NCBI RefSeq assembly: GCF_030272615.1
Contig: NC_081413.1
Coordinates: forward strand, 334,342,302-334,406,301
DNA: 64,000 nt
DNA from: Cryptomeria japonica
Taxonomy: Eukaryota; Streptophyta; Pinopsida; Cupressales; Cupressaceae
Direction of reading: 5' to 3'
The notes beneath the pieces were generated by a model. The model did no database searches, was not told where the DNA came from, and was given only the letters and a program-made list of their open reading frames with translations. The translations under genes were made by a program, and so were the position numbers. Shown in pieces: positions 37,762 through 48,177 of this stretch; positions within the stretch are counted from its first letter, which is position 1; each line of letters begins with the position of its first letter.

Positions 37762-38115
37762 TGTTAGAGCAATCGGGTCTTTACTTGATTAATTAAACAA
37801 CACTTGTTTAATTAATTAAGTTCCCCTTTATCTCTTTTACACTTAAGATAACATTAGGTGCATAATTTATTAATTATTATGTGCAAGCCTAGGGTTTTCC
37901 CTTTTAGGGTTTTTTGACCTATTAGAGGTTGAATTATTTTCTTTTGTATCATTATTCTATTACACATTTTTGTGAATACAAAGCTCTCATATTCTTGAGC
38001 ATTTCCCGTGTTTATGTTTTTTCTCTGTTGCTTCCTTGCTTCTCCTTGTAACAGGTTTATTCAGCTTGCAGAGATCATTTGGGCTCCTGTGGTGTTGTAT
38101 TTATCAACTCTCACA
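37762..38115 (+). repeat. 5' LTR of the copia element
   Basis: It begins TGTTAGAGCAATCGGG and ends CTCTCACA, with the PBS directly after. It matches the 3' LTR closely. Visible differences include CAATC/TAATT near the start and a short indel around ATAATTATTAATT. Confidence 0.92.
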
Positions 38116-38127
38116 TGGTATCAGAGC
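38116..38127 (+). promoter_or_regulatory. Primer-binding site of the copia element
   Basis: TGGTATCAGAGC is the standard match to the 3' end of plant initiator methionine tRNA. It lies directly after the 5' LTR. Confidence 0.92.
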
Positions 38128-39333
38128 TTCAGATCTGTAGCTACCTATTCTTGTTTTGAGTTTTTTTTGCATTGGAAGCAGATTTGGGGTTTCAGAAGTT
38201 TTTTTGTGCACCTAGGGATAGGCCTTTTTTTCTGAGCACTTTGGGCCTAAACGGACCTCACCATCATGCTCAGAAGGCCCCAAAACCCCTATGGTCATAT
38301 AAAGCTTGACCACTTTCAACACCTGAGCCTTTGGGGGGGTATTTTTTTTGTTCTGTACCAGGCCGTACGACCCTGGCACGCAGTTCGAGATTTTTTTTCT
38401 TCAAAAATTCAATTTTTTGCCTTTTTACGGCATGCATGCCGAATTTTTTTTTTAATTTTAAAAACACCATTCAAAAATTTTGCAAAATTTTTTTTTTTTA
38501 ATTTTTTTTTTTTGGGTTACAACCCATGGTACGCAAGGTACCGTGGCCCCCCTGGCCCTGCGGCAGGTCCGTACCGCATGCCGCCGACCCTGATGGCTTG
38601 GGCCCCGCCAGTCGCCAGCCTCCACTCGCCCGCTGGAACACCCCGCTCGCCAGAAAACCCCGCCTATCGCAGCTTCCCGACCACCACCCCCTGTGTTGCC
38701 CGACCATCGCCCCCTGCATCGCCTGCTCCGCTGTCGAAGTGCCGCCCCCGGGCCACTTCCACCTGACCCTGCCACTAGATAGCCTCCATGTGCCCTCTCT
38801 CTTGCATTTGTAGGGGGGGTTTGTTTTTTCTTCATATCTTGAGCATACAGAGTCATTTTTTCAAAAACGAATAGGAGTCAGAAAGCTGGTTCTGAGCCGA
38901 ACCTCATGGTATTGGAATTGTTTTTCAATTTTTTTGTTTGACTGTACTTTATTCCAATCAAAGTGGGGTCACTTTTTTGCACTTCCAAGGCCATAGAATG
39001 TGCAAACGGACTCCATTTTTCAAAAACGAATAGGCGCTGGAAAGCTCTCAGCATGCTATATTAAGATATGTGATCTTGTTTCTCATATATTTTATCAGGT
39101 ACATGAGATTTCAGTTTGAAGTTTTTTTGCTTATGCACTGCTTCATTCTCACCAGTATGTACTAGGGTTTGGGTTTATCTCTTATGGGGGTTTTTTTTCT
39201 TGCTTTCTATCATTTATATCAAAAATCTAGAACACCAAAACTCTCAAAACAAACAAAGCCTTCTGCATCTTCTATCTATTCTGAAAGATCACATAATAAT
39301 AAAAAACACAAGCAGGTACAGGTGCAAAGTTTC
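38128..39333 (+). other. Copia leader with GC-rich and poly-T stretches
   Basis: Untranslated leader between PBS and gag. It holds T-runs near 38480-38515 and a GC-rich part (38520-38800). A repeated phrase TTTTTCAAAAACGAATAGG occurs at about 38857 and 39018, each followed by a GAAAGCT word. The proline- and alanine-rich frames here carry no recognisable domain. Confidence 0.6.
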
Positions 39334-39957
39334 ATGGCAGACTCTTCAGTTGAGTTGTTGAAATCACACAACTATCACACCTAGAAGCCTCGCATCATGA
39401 GGGTTCTCAGGGCACAAGGTTTGTGGTCTTGTTTAGATGAGGTTCAACCTCTGTTGCAACGTCCTTTTGAGATTCTTCAGCACATAAATAAGATGGATGA
39501 GGCCATGGGTTTGCTCTCATTACATGTTTCCGACAGTCTTCTATTTCACCTTGATGCTTTGCTTACTCCTCAAGATATGTGGTTGAAGTTTGAGACTCTC
39601 TTTAGGAGAGTTAATGAGATCCAGGCATTACAGATTGAGGCAGAGTTGGTTTCCTTGTTACTTGATTCCTTTCCCACCATTGAGGATTTTTTGAACAAAT
39701 TAAAGACTACCAGATCTGTTTTCCAGGGGTGTGGAAAGACCAAGACAGACCCAGAGTGCATTCACTTGATCCTTTCAAAGCTTCGGGGTCCTTTTCAGTT
39801 TTTTGCCTCTACTTTATATTCCACCATGGATGGCTTGGGTGCTCGTTTTACCATGCCTACCTTTGATGTGTTTTGTGAGCATTTGTCTCGTGAGCAGTCT
39901 CACCTTTCTCAGCTGGACATGCTCTCAAGGTCCAAGAACAAAGCATTGGTTTCTTAG
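39334..39957 (+). pseudogene. copia gag
   Basis: The frame starts MADSSVELLKSHNYHT, then one TAG, and runs open to 39957. It reads QGLWSCLDEVQPLLQR, LSLHVSDSLLFHLD, TPQDMWLKFETLF and LDSFPTIEDFLNKLKTTRS, the UBN2-type copia gag core. After the stop at 39955 the frame goes on to a degraded CCHC knuckle near 40135 (CSFYGKEGHP, with the second and last Cys changed). Gag forms the particle shell. This copy has at least two nonsense codons. Confidence 0.88.
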
Positions 39958-40295
39958 TCATCTAAGGAGAAGCAAAAGTGGAAACTGAAGGCGAAGAATA
40001 ATTCTGCAAGTAGTGAACATTCCTCCAAACCACCTCCTAAGTTTGATTCTAAACCACCATTTAATCTGAAACAAGGGAAATCTTTGTAGTCTGGTGAGTC
40101 TTCCTCCAAGACTAAGAAGAAATCAGGTGATACTTGCAGTTTTTATGGCAAGGAAGGACATCCGGTTTCTAGGTAGTGGAAACGATTAGAGGCTTTAGAG
40201 GAGGCCATGCAACAACATCACATCTCCTCACCTTAGGCGTCTTCTCCTTCCACAGGGAAAGGTCATGCTCTCACTGCTTAAGCTTCGACCTATGG

Positions 40296-41330
40296 GTCCA
40301 CTTGGATTTTAGATTCTGGTGCTTCTCACCATATGACTCACACTCAGCAGTTGGTCACTTCTCTTGCCTCTTGTGGTACTTGACAGATTGCAGTGGGCGA
40401 CTCTGTTCAACTTTTAGTCTTGGGTTTAGGTTTTCTCTTTGGATGGGGGTGCTCTGCAGGATGTTCTGGTTGTACCTGACATCTCGACGAACCTCCTGTC
40501 CATTTATCAGATTTGCCATTCTGAATTTGGTAAGACATTTGAGTTCTCACCACATGATGTGGTTATTCGGGACCTCCATGACTCTGATTTGGTTGTGGCT
40601 ATTGGGAGTGTTGATACTGCATATCGTCTTTACCGATTTGATGGATTTGAGCCCTCTGCGGGTACAGGTTCATCTCTTATAGCACATGCAGATTTAGTGA
40701 GTAAGCTTTGGCATGAGCGATTGGGCCATGTCAATTACAGATATCTTCAGTAGATGAGTACACAGGCACTTGTTCTTGGGCTCCCACATATTTCCTGCAC
40801 TGATGGTGTTTGTCATGGTTGTGTGCTTGGCAAGCATCACATGGATCCCTTTCTGAAGGGAAGATCCCCTCGTGCTTTGGCACCTTTGGAGTTGATTCAT
40901 AGTAACCTCATGTCATTCCCTACTCCTTTTTCTGGGGCCAAGTATGTACTCACATTTATTGATGACTTCTCCAGACGCAAATGGGTGTACTTTCTAAAGT
41001 ACAAGTCTGATGTCTTTGATTCATTTCAAATCTTCAAGACATTTGTAGAGAAGCAGTCTGGTTGTTCTATTTGGCGGATACGTATAGATAATGGGGGGGA
41101 GTATGTGAATCAGGCTTTCAGAGATTTTTGCACTGAGCATGGTTTACAGCATTAGTTTACTGTTCCCTACACTCCTCAGCAGAATGGTGTTGCTGAGAGA
41201 AAGAACAAGACTTTACGGGAGATGGCGAATTGTATGATTCAGTCCAGGTCCATGGATTTGTCTTTTTGGGCCGAGGCAATCAATTGTGCCAACTACATTC
41301 AAAATCAGATGCCTCACAAGGCAGTTTGAC
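40296..41330 (+). pseudogene. copia protease and integrase
   Basis: The protease motif WILDSGASHHM lies near 40300. The GAG-pre-integrase domain is seen as LWHERLGHVNYRYLQ, then a stop and CHGCVLGKHH, keeping the HxnCxxC zinc-binding pattern. The integrase core has FIDDFSRRKWVYFLK, IRIDNGGEYVN and PYTPQQNGVAERKNKTL, matching the D-D-E catalytic layout. Stops occur after YLQ and LQH, at expected Gln or neighbouring codons, and again after the KAV stretch. Confidence 0.92.
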
Positions 41331-41829
41331 ATATGACTCCTGAGGAGACTTGGTCTCATGACAAGCCTGATGTTTCTTTTTTCTGAGTATTTGGAAGTAA
41401 GGCATGGGTATTTATTCTTGATGCTCAGAGGAGAGCAATGAAGTGGAAGAGTCGACCCCTCATTTTTGTTGGCTACTGTGAGGATTTTAAGGCATACAGG
41501 TTGTTTGATCCTGATTCCAGAGGTCCTATTTCAACGGGATGTTCAATTTGATGAGCGCCTTCCCACAGTGGATACCATATCTCCAGTGTCTACCCATCTA
41601 CCTACTCCTCCCACTGTATCTCTTCAGGATCATTTTGAGGATGATTTTGATGATGTTGTTGATGATCCACCATCTCCACCTCCACCCGCTCCACCTTAGA
41701 TGCCCAAGTGGGCTCGCTTTACTGTTGAGGCGACATGATCTATGGCCGGTGATCCTTCAGATACTCGTCGCACCCGTTCTCATACTGTGGATTCTAGTCT
41801 TTTGAGTCATGCCATTTCAGATGATCCTC

Positions 41830-42590
41830 ATAAGTTTTCAGAGGCAACAAGAAACCCTGAGTGGGATTGTGCTATGGAGGAGGAGTATTCTTCTTTGATG
41901 AGGAATAATACTTGGGATCTCTATCCTCTTTCTAAGGGCAGAAAGATGGTTTGGTGCTGATGGTTGTATCGCACCAAGTATGCTGATGATGGTTCGATTG
42001 ATAAGTACAAAGCACGTCTTGTTGCGAAGGGTTTCTCACAGGTTGAGGGTATTGATTACTCAGAGACATTTGCCCCTGTCGCCAAGATGAACTCTAATCG
42101 CTTTGTACTATCCCTTGCAGCTTCTAGGGGATGGCCCATTTTTTAGATGGATGTGAAGTGTTCTTTCTTGCATGGAGACATACAGGAGGAAATCTATATG
42201 GAGCAGCCTCAAGGATTTGTGCAGGACAACTCTTTGGTTTGCAGACTTTGACGTTCACTGTATGGTCTCAAACAGGCCCCTCGCGCTTGGTATGAGAAGA
42301 TGGACTCTTTCTTTCTCTCCATTGGTTTCACATGCTGTCATTTTGATCACACAATGTACATTCAACATCTTGAAGGTGAGATCCCGATTCTTGTGCTATA
42401 TGTTGATGATCTCCTCATCACAGGTAGCTTATCCTTTATGATTCAACATGTTCAATGAGCTTTGATGGACCAGTTTGAGATGATAGATCTTGATCTTCTG
42501 CACTATTTTCTTGGTCTTCAAGTGATTCAGTCTTTTGATGGGATCTTCATTTACCAGCAGAAGTATTCTCTTGACATGCTTTAGCACTTT
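41830..42590 (+). pseudogene. copia reverse transcriptase
   Basis: The sequence runs through [90 protein letters not shown] and the catalytic YVDDLLIT (YVDD at 42398-42409). These are classical copia RT motifs. A frameshift near 41520 separates it from integrase. In-frame stops lie at VWC-stop-WL, PIF-stop-MD and CRL-stop-RSL, the last two at Gln or Arg positions in the family. Confidence 0.93.
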
Positions 42591-42689
42591 GGCATGCTTG
42601 ATTGCAAGCCTACCCCCACTCCTTTTCAGTCAGGGGTTGTTTTGATTACTACTCGCCCCACTCCTTGAGTAGATTCTACACTTTACAGG

Positions 42690-43341
42690 TAGTTGGTTGG
42701 CAGTTTGTTGTACCTGACACACACTCGTCCTGACCTTTCCTTTGTGGTTGGCCTTGTCTCTCTATTCTCCCATTGTCCTCATGAGAGTCATTGGCAAGAT
42801 GCCAAACATATTTTGTGGTACATTCGAGGCTCTATTTCTCATGGCATTCACTACACATTGTTGGCTACACTACTCAGATTGGGTTGGTGATGTCAATGAT
42901 CGGAAGTCTACTTCTGGATTTGTTTTCTATCTTGGCTCTGGTCCTATCATATGGTCTTGCAAGAAGCAGACTGCTCATGCATTATCATCTATGGAGACTG
43001 AGTATCGAGCTACTATGCTCACAAATCAAGAGATCTTATGGCTTCAATAGTTGATGATTGAGTTTGGTTTTCCTCTTGATAGTCCCACTATTCTTTGGTG
43101 TGACAATGAGAGTGCTATTCACATTTCTCGCAACCCGGTGGAGCATCGGTGGATGAAGCACATTGAGCTTCACATGCATTTCATCCGCCAATTGATTCAG
43201 GATGGTTCTCTCATTTTGGAGTACATTCCCACTGCCGAGCAGGTTGTAGACATCTTCACGAAACCTTTTGCATCACCGCGCTATCTTCATTTGCGCTCTA
43301 TGCTTGGGGTGAAGGAAGTTGTCCTTGGGGGGTCTTTATGA
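42690..43341 (+). pseudogene. copia RNase H
   Basis: MVGSLLYLTHTRPDLSF begins the domain. After a frameshift near 42870 it continues VNDRKSTSGFVFYLGSGPI, ALSSMETEYRA (conserved E), WCDNESAIHISRNPVEH (conserved D), and ends with the EYIPTAEQVVDIFTKPF box. The copia polyprotein stops at 43339, about 200 bp before the polypurine tract. Confidence 0.92.
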
Positions 43342-43540
43342 GGCCTTGCTTCCTTCATATTTCTATCAACATGTTCTTTTTTTTTGGAGAGGAGTTTTTT
43401 CCCACTGGGTTTTCTCCTTTTTCTCCGTTTCATAGAGATTTCCTTGTATTTGGGTACCTGATCAGGCCCTGTTGCCACGACCTATCTTTCTTGTTTTCAG
43501 TAGATGTTCTAGGTTTTAGCTTCTCCCCAAGTCTAGCTTA

Positions 43541-43548
43541 AGGGGGGG
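43541..43548 (+). promoter_or_regulatory. Polypurine tract of the copia element
   Basis: AGGGGGGG lies directly before the 3' LTR and would prime plus-strand DNA synthesis. Confidence 0.85.
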
Positions 43549-43913
43549 TGTTAGAGTAATTGGGTCTTTACTTGATTAATTAAATGAAATTTATTTAATT
43601 AATTAAGTTCCCCTTTATCTCTTTTACACTTAAGCTAACATTAGGTGCATAATAATTAATTCTTTTATTAATTATTATGTGCAAGGCTAGGGTTTTCCCT
43701 TTTAGGGTTTTTTGACCTATTAGAGATTGGATTCTTTTCTTTTGTATCATTATTCTATTACATGTTTTTGTGAATATAGAGCTCTAATATTCTTGAGCAT
43801 TTCCTGTGTTTATGTTTTTTCTCTGTTGATTCCTTGCTTCTCCTTGTAACAGGTTTATTCAGCTTGCGGAGATCATTTGGGCTCCTGTGGTGTTGTATTT
43901 ACCAACTCTCATA
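43549..43913 (+). repeat. 3' LTR of the copia element
   Basis: It begins TGTTAGAGTAATTGGG and ends CTCTCATA (CACA in the 5' LTR, so the terminal CA has mutated). The AAACC duplication follows. Confidence 0.9.
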
Positions 43914-44012
43914 AAACCATGTTGATGTTCAGTGCAATTGTTTAACTTATAATCCCATAATTGTTCTGTGTTGTTTATATTTGAACAATCTTACTTTTTC
44001 TATCCCTAATAG

Positions 44013-44938
44013 GTATGACTCGTCAAAAACATTTGCTCAAAATGTGGAGCTTACTAATCCTATTCTCTCTCATTTTGATATACTTTGTGTTGTGAAGGTA
44101 ACTCTTGGCTTAAATTTATTTATTTGGACAATCATTTTTTAGGACCTTTCCAATTTCATTAATTGGGTTTAAGCATATAATATCTTTGTATCAACAAATC
44201 TACTTATTGGTTTGTCTGTTATTTCTCTAACAATTTGTGCCTTGGTAGTATCTTGCAAGATGTTGTTGATTCGGTTGGAGACAAGATGCATGCAATATTT
44301 GTTGTTGACAACCATGCCCACACCCAGCCAAAAGGCTCTGAAATGGAGGAGGCATCTGAGGGACTTCCTTGAGATGATTTGTCACCTTTAAGAAACGCTT
44401 CTGATCTAGAGGTTCAAATTATCTGCTTTTATGTTTTTTGAATGAAAGGGCACTATCCTAAGTACAAGAAGCTTGTTTTATTGTGTACTTATCTTGCTTC
44501 ATTTAATCCACTCCCAGATATTATCTCAAGATACATTGAGGAAGTATGTCACATATGCAAAGATCAATGTCTTCCCAAAATTACATGATATGGATCTCGA
44601 GAAATTGACACATTTTTATGCAAATCTGAGGCGGGAATCTTCGATATCTAGTTCTACTCATTCATTCATTGGGGATTGCTAGTTTTTATGGCTTTCAACA
44701 TAGAACATATAGTTCTATTCACCAATTTTACCTGGTTGTTGTTTTTGTGTTTGTAGCATGGTCAAGGAGTTCCAATTGCAATGAGGAATATTTAATCAAT
44801 GATAAGAATGTCTGAAGCACATGCTAGGATGCATCTTAGGACTTATGTGACTGAAGAGGATGTAGATATGGTCATTAGAGTCCTTCTGGACTCATTCATT
44901 TCAACCCAGAAGTATGGAGTTCAGAAATCTTTGCAGAA
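44013..44938 (+). pseudogene. MCM2: MCM2 C-terminal exons
   Basis: Exon 44013-44097 follows AATAG and reads [19 protein letters not shown], then HFDILCVVK. The family arginine-finger motif SRFD is SHFD here. Exon 44259-44411 reads DVVDSVGDKMHAIFVVD and HTQPKGSEMEEASEGLP before a TGA. Exon 44518-44642 reads ILSQDTLRKYVTYAKINVFP and LTHFYANLRRESS. Exon 44758-44938 reads [35 protein letters not shown] and [18 protein letters not shown]. The winged-helix C-terminus beyond this was not found. Confidence 0.92.
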
Positions 44939-46833
44939 GTTATAATGCCACTGATATTTATTCATGTTGATTTATGATTCAATGACAAAAAAGATAAGAC
45001 TTTTTAACTATAGATAACTTGGTGTTTTTGATGCATGGGAAGAGTTTCAAAAAGTGATGGCCATCTAAACTACCCAACTGTATTTTTTTGATAACTTCTT
45101 CATTTGATGTCTAATTTGGGTGATTCAAAATATGAATTAGAGTAGATTCATGGGGATATCTCTAAAGGAAATATATTTTAAAGATGCCTATATTTGATAT
45201 CTTAAAAATTTTGATGAACATACCTAGAAGGTAAAGTTCACATGTGCTAGTTTAAAGTCATGTGGTTACTAAATGTGGCATAAAGTTTTCATATGACCTC
45301 CAAATAAAGTGATTCAAGTTGCATTTTAAACTAGACTTGAAGGCCTATCTCCCTTAGAAATAGGCTTTGATGTTCTAATGATTTGATATGCTAGATCTTC
45401 TTGTGTACAATCAAGATGTGGGCTTGTCATGATGCCAATTTTATGACCAACAATTTATAATTGGGTCATAAATTTTTCATTTGGTTCTTGATTTAGGTGA
45501 TTCAAATTGCATTGGAAACTAGATTCCTAGGGCTATCTCCCTTACATACTGATTTTAAATTTTTTCAATTTTAATCCCCTAAATCTTGAATATCCTAACT
45601 TTGCTCTTGAGAAGTTTTCGAAGTCAATTTGCTATAAAATTCAAAAAAATTGTGTATGATTGCATAATTCTTCCTTGATAGGATGATTTTAGGGAGAAGA
45701 CTAAAAATAGTGTCGAATTCATTCAAAAAATACTAACACTTCATATTTTTCACCCAAAACATGGAGGCCAAGCCTCTTCCTCTCTCATCCAATGCTTAAG
45801 AATTTCAAGTTGGTGTTACCTATTTCATTTTTGATGCCTCCAAATCATATCAAGACATCCTATAGTGTAGTCACAGAGGAAGAAAGGTGAGATGAATAAG
45901 AAGATATAAAGGATTTAGATCTAGAGCAACAACTTTCAAGCATAAGTCCAAGAGACATCAAAATGTGAGCAGCAATAAGGCTTTTTTATTTAAAGTTTGA
46001 GTGCAAAACCTAAATACAGAACCAAGACAATGAGGTTGTTAATGCAAAGTGTAATGTGCTTAAGAGATTTTAGTGATGAAATCATTCAAAAGAATACAGT
46101 CCCATCAAAATGAATAGTTAAAGACAATGAACAATCATCTATAGGAGCTCAACATCAGCCACGATACAATAATTGGATAAAGATCAAGAGTAAGGAAGTT
46201 TCAACCCCAAGGAATCTAATGAATACATACAGACCTAGAGAAGGTTTTCAAAGCAGTGAATATGCAACCCTAAAAGGATTCCAACCAAAATGAAAGACAA
46301 TCTTAGTAACCCTTCAATTGACAGTTACATAAAATCAATTCACAAAGTAGTGAGCAATAAGGAGAATGGTAAGGAATGCTACATCAAATAAATACCATAG
46401 GAGCAACCATTCAACCAACTAGACATAGACCTTAGCACAATGATAGTGCCATAAGACACAAAGACAATGACAGATGGACATCAATGGCAGTGGCCTAAAG
46501 GCAAAGGACTATGTTGATAATATTACTGAGTCACCTCAAGACAATTCTCTTTAAGTTTGTAGCCACAAAGTTTCAGTCACAAGGCTCAAAGAGCTAAGTA
46601 CAATTTAATGAGCAGTAAAATGCAGTCCTTAATGTTTTGGAGAAGTCATAGACCTTGCATTCAAAGAGAACAAGTCATCATAATAGTCATAATATTAAGA
46701 AGAAGATCTCAAGGTAAAGCAACATCATCATGCAGTGATGGTATCCAAGTCTAAAAGACAGTGACCGATGAGCACACTTAAAGGTATTGATGATATTTTG
46801 AAGGTCACAGTAGATACAATCCTAGAACAAAGG
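44939..46833. other. Repeat-like DNA between MCM2 and the CACTA element
   Basis: No coding sequence was recognised. The first half holds three diverged copies of an about 75-bp phrase. The second half resembles in composition the DNA on the other side of the CACTA element. Confidence 0.5.
45088..45545. repeat. Three diverged direct repeats, about 190-bp spacing
   Basis: Copies near 45088-45164, 45287-45356 and 45473-45543 share GTGATTCAA...TAGA(C/T)T...GG(G/C)(A/C)TATCTC. The second and third end in TATCTCCCTTA. Such phrases occur in untranslated parts of plant retroelements. Confidence 0.6.
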
Positions 46834-46836
46834 ATA
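46834..46836. repeat. CACTA target-site duplication, left
   Basis: ATA immediately before CACTAG, repeated at 62070-62072 right after TTAGTG. Confidence 0.75.
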
Positions 46837-46875
46837 CACTAGTACATTCAGAGCTGATTTCCGACGGCCGTTTAT
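46837..46875 (+). repeat. CACTA left terminal inverted repeat
   Basis: CACTAGTACATTCAGAGC followed by TGATTTCCGACGGCC. It matches the inverted right end over CACTA(G/A)TACATT and GATTTCCGAC. Confidence 0.88.
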
Positions 46876-47075
46876 CGGATTTTTGACGAATTTTCGTTTG
46901 AGTGTCGACAAAATCCACAGTCAAAAACTCGGCGTTGGATTGGTCGACGATGCCATGCCCGTCGGAAATTTGACAATCCAATGGACTCTGTCGACGGTCA
47001 AAGAAGTCGTCGGTCGAAAGCTTGGTATTCGTCGTAATTTCGATGATGATCATTTTTATAAAAAATAAAATAATT
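46876..47075. repeat. CACTA left subterminal repeat region
   Basis: Rich in short CGACGG/CCGTCG/GTCGGAAAT words in both orientations, with ATTCGTCGTAATTTCG near 47026. In CACTA elements such words bind the transposase-associated TNPA-type protein. The right subterminal region has the same words inverted. Confidence 0.7.
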
Positions 47076-47137
47076 ATCATTGATATAAAAGAGCCATTGA
47101 AGGAAGGAAATGTCGAAAGGACTCACCAAAGATAATA

Positions 47138-47539
47138 ACTTCATCGACAAAAGATATCTAAGAAAGCAGAGAGGGTCTTCATTGACGGGAAAAGTTCTCG
47201 AGGAAATAATACTATCAGTGCAACATAAAAAGGACCCACCATAAGGAGCGTTTTCATCGAAAGAATAATATTGATCAGACAAAAAGAAGCTACATCGATA
47301 AAAGATATTGATGAGGATATAGGTTTCGAGGAGGTTAAACTTCATTGACAAAAGATATCAAAGAAAGCAAAGAGGGTCTTCATCAACGGGAAAAGTTCTC
47401 GAGGAAATAATACTATCGGTGCAACATAAAAAGGACCCACCAAAAGGAGCGTTTTCATCGAAAGAATAATATCGATTAGACAAAAGGAAGCTACATTGAT
47501 AAAAGATATCGATGAGGATATAGGTTTTGAGGAGGTTAA
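47138..47539. repeat. 201-bp tandem duplication, ATCGAT-rich
   Basis: Two near-identical units begin at 47138 and 47339, each with ACTTCAT(C/T)GACAAAAGATAT and ending TTTCGAGGAGGTTAAA or a close form. The same family appears at 52540-52725 and 53190-53361. Confidence 0.85.
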
Positions 47540-48177
47540 AAGGCATGTTCTCGATATGCGTGGTTTTGCCGATGTAACTTTATCGATGAAGAACGATAAG
47601 GGAAAATAAAGAAAAGCTTCGGTGAGATAATAGACTCATTCATCGATGGGGCATAGTGATATCGATGAAAGAAGTATTTCGATGGAAAAATAAAGGAGGA
47701 CACTGAAGCCCAAGGTTTCTTTGACATAAGACCCGATGGATATCAAATATGTTTCGATGAGGAGACAACCATACTGACTGAATACAGTATTTCGATGAAG
47801 GGAAAAAATACTTGATCGAAGTAATATTCAAAACAAAAGTATTGTCGATAGAAACAAAGAGATCGATGGACTAAAGAAATAAATGATCGAAAGACATATC
47901 CTCATCAAAATGATTATTGATTGCCATGAAAATCATAAACAAATCCCAAGGAAGGTCACATCGCCATTAAATTCAAACGTGTGCCCAAGTGACCATTGTC
48001 TAAAGTGCCATTATGAACTGATTAAATATGCCATAAGTAGTGGATCAACCATCAAAGGGCACAATATTAAGGAATTCACAGGCGACAAACTGAAAGCTGG
48101 AATTGGGCGAATTCACAGATAAAGCTCAGTAATTCCAAGTAAGTTGTTTGCACACATACCTCTTTTTCAAAATTCAA
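47540..48177. other. ATCGAT-rich leader upstream of the first gag-like ORF
   Basis: Continues the TCGATGA/ATCGATA-rich sequence, then plain AT-rich DNA. No gene was recognised. It is probably the untranslated region of the ORF-bearing module. Confidence 0.5.

Larger units (their letters stand above)
37762..43913 (+). mobile_element. Ty1/copia LTR retrotransposon, complete in structure, dead in coding
   Basis: Two LTRs (37762-38115 and 43549-43913), an initiator-Met-type PBS, gag, protease, integrase, RT and RNase H in copia order, a polypurine tract, and AAACC duplications outside both LTRs (37757-37761 and 43914-43918) define it. It sits in an MCM2 intron in the sense orientation. Stops and frameshifts throughout the polyprotein mean it cannot move by itself. 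Confidence 0.95.
33062..44938 (+). pseudogene. MCM2: MCM2 pseudogene, multi-exon, split by two retroelements
   Basis: Twelve exons in the right order encode DNA replication licensing factor MCM2, a subunit of the MCM2-7 helicase. Exons are about 33062-33248, 33428-33647, 33763-33970, 34672-34807, 34906-35096, 35317-35507, 35633-35699 continued at 37403-37519, 37636-37752, 44013-44097, 44259-44411, 44518-44642 and 44758-44938. Introns are kept, so this is a decayed genomic copy and not a processed one. At least ten in-frame stops and one A-run frameshift (about 33570-33576) inactivate it. The N-terminal tail and last part of the C-terminus were not found. A LINE-like retroposon splits one exon and a copia element sits in one intron. 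A functional MCM2 must exist elsewhere in the genome. Confidence 0.93.

Noticed and set aside
38266..38856. Long frames in the copia leader on both strands
   Set aside because: They cross GC-rich and poly-T leader sequence with no domain and lie upstream of the real gag.
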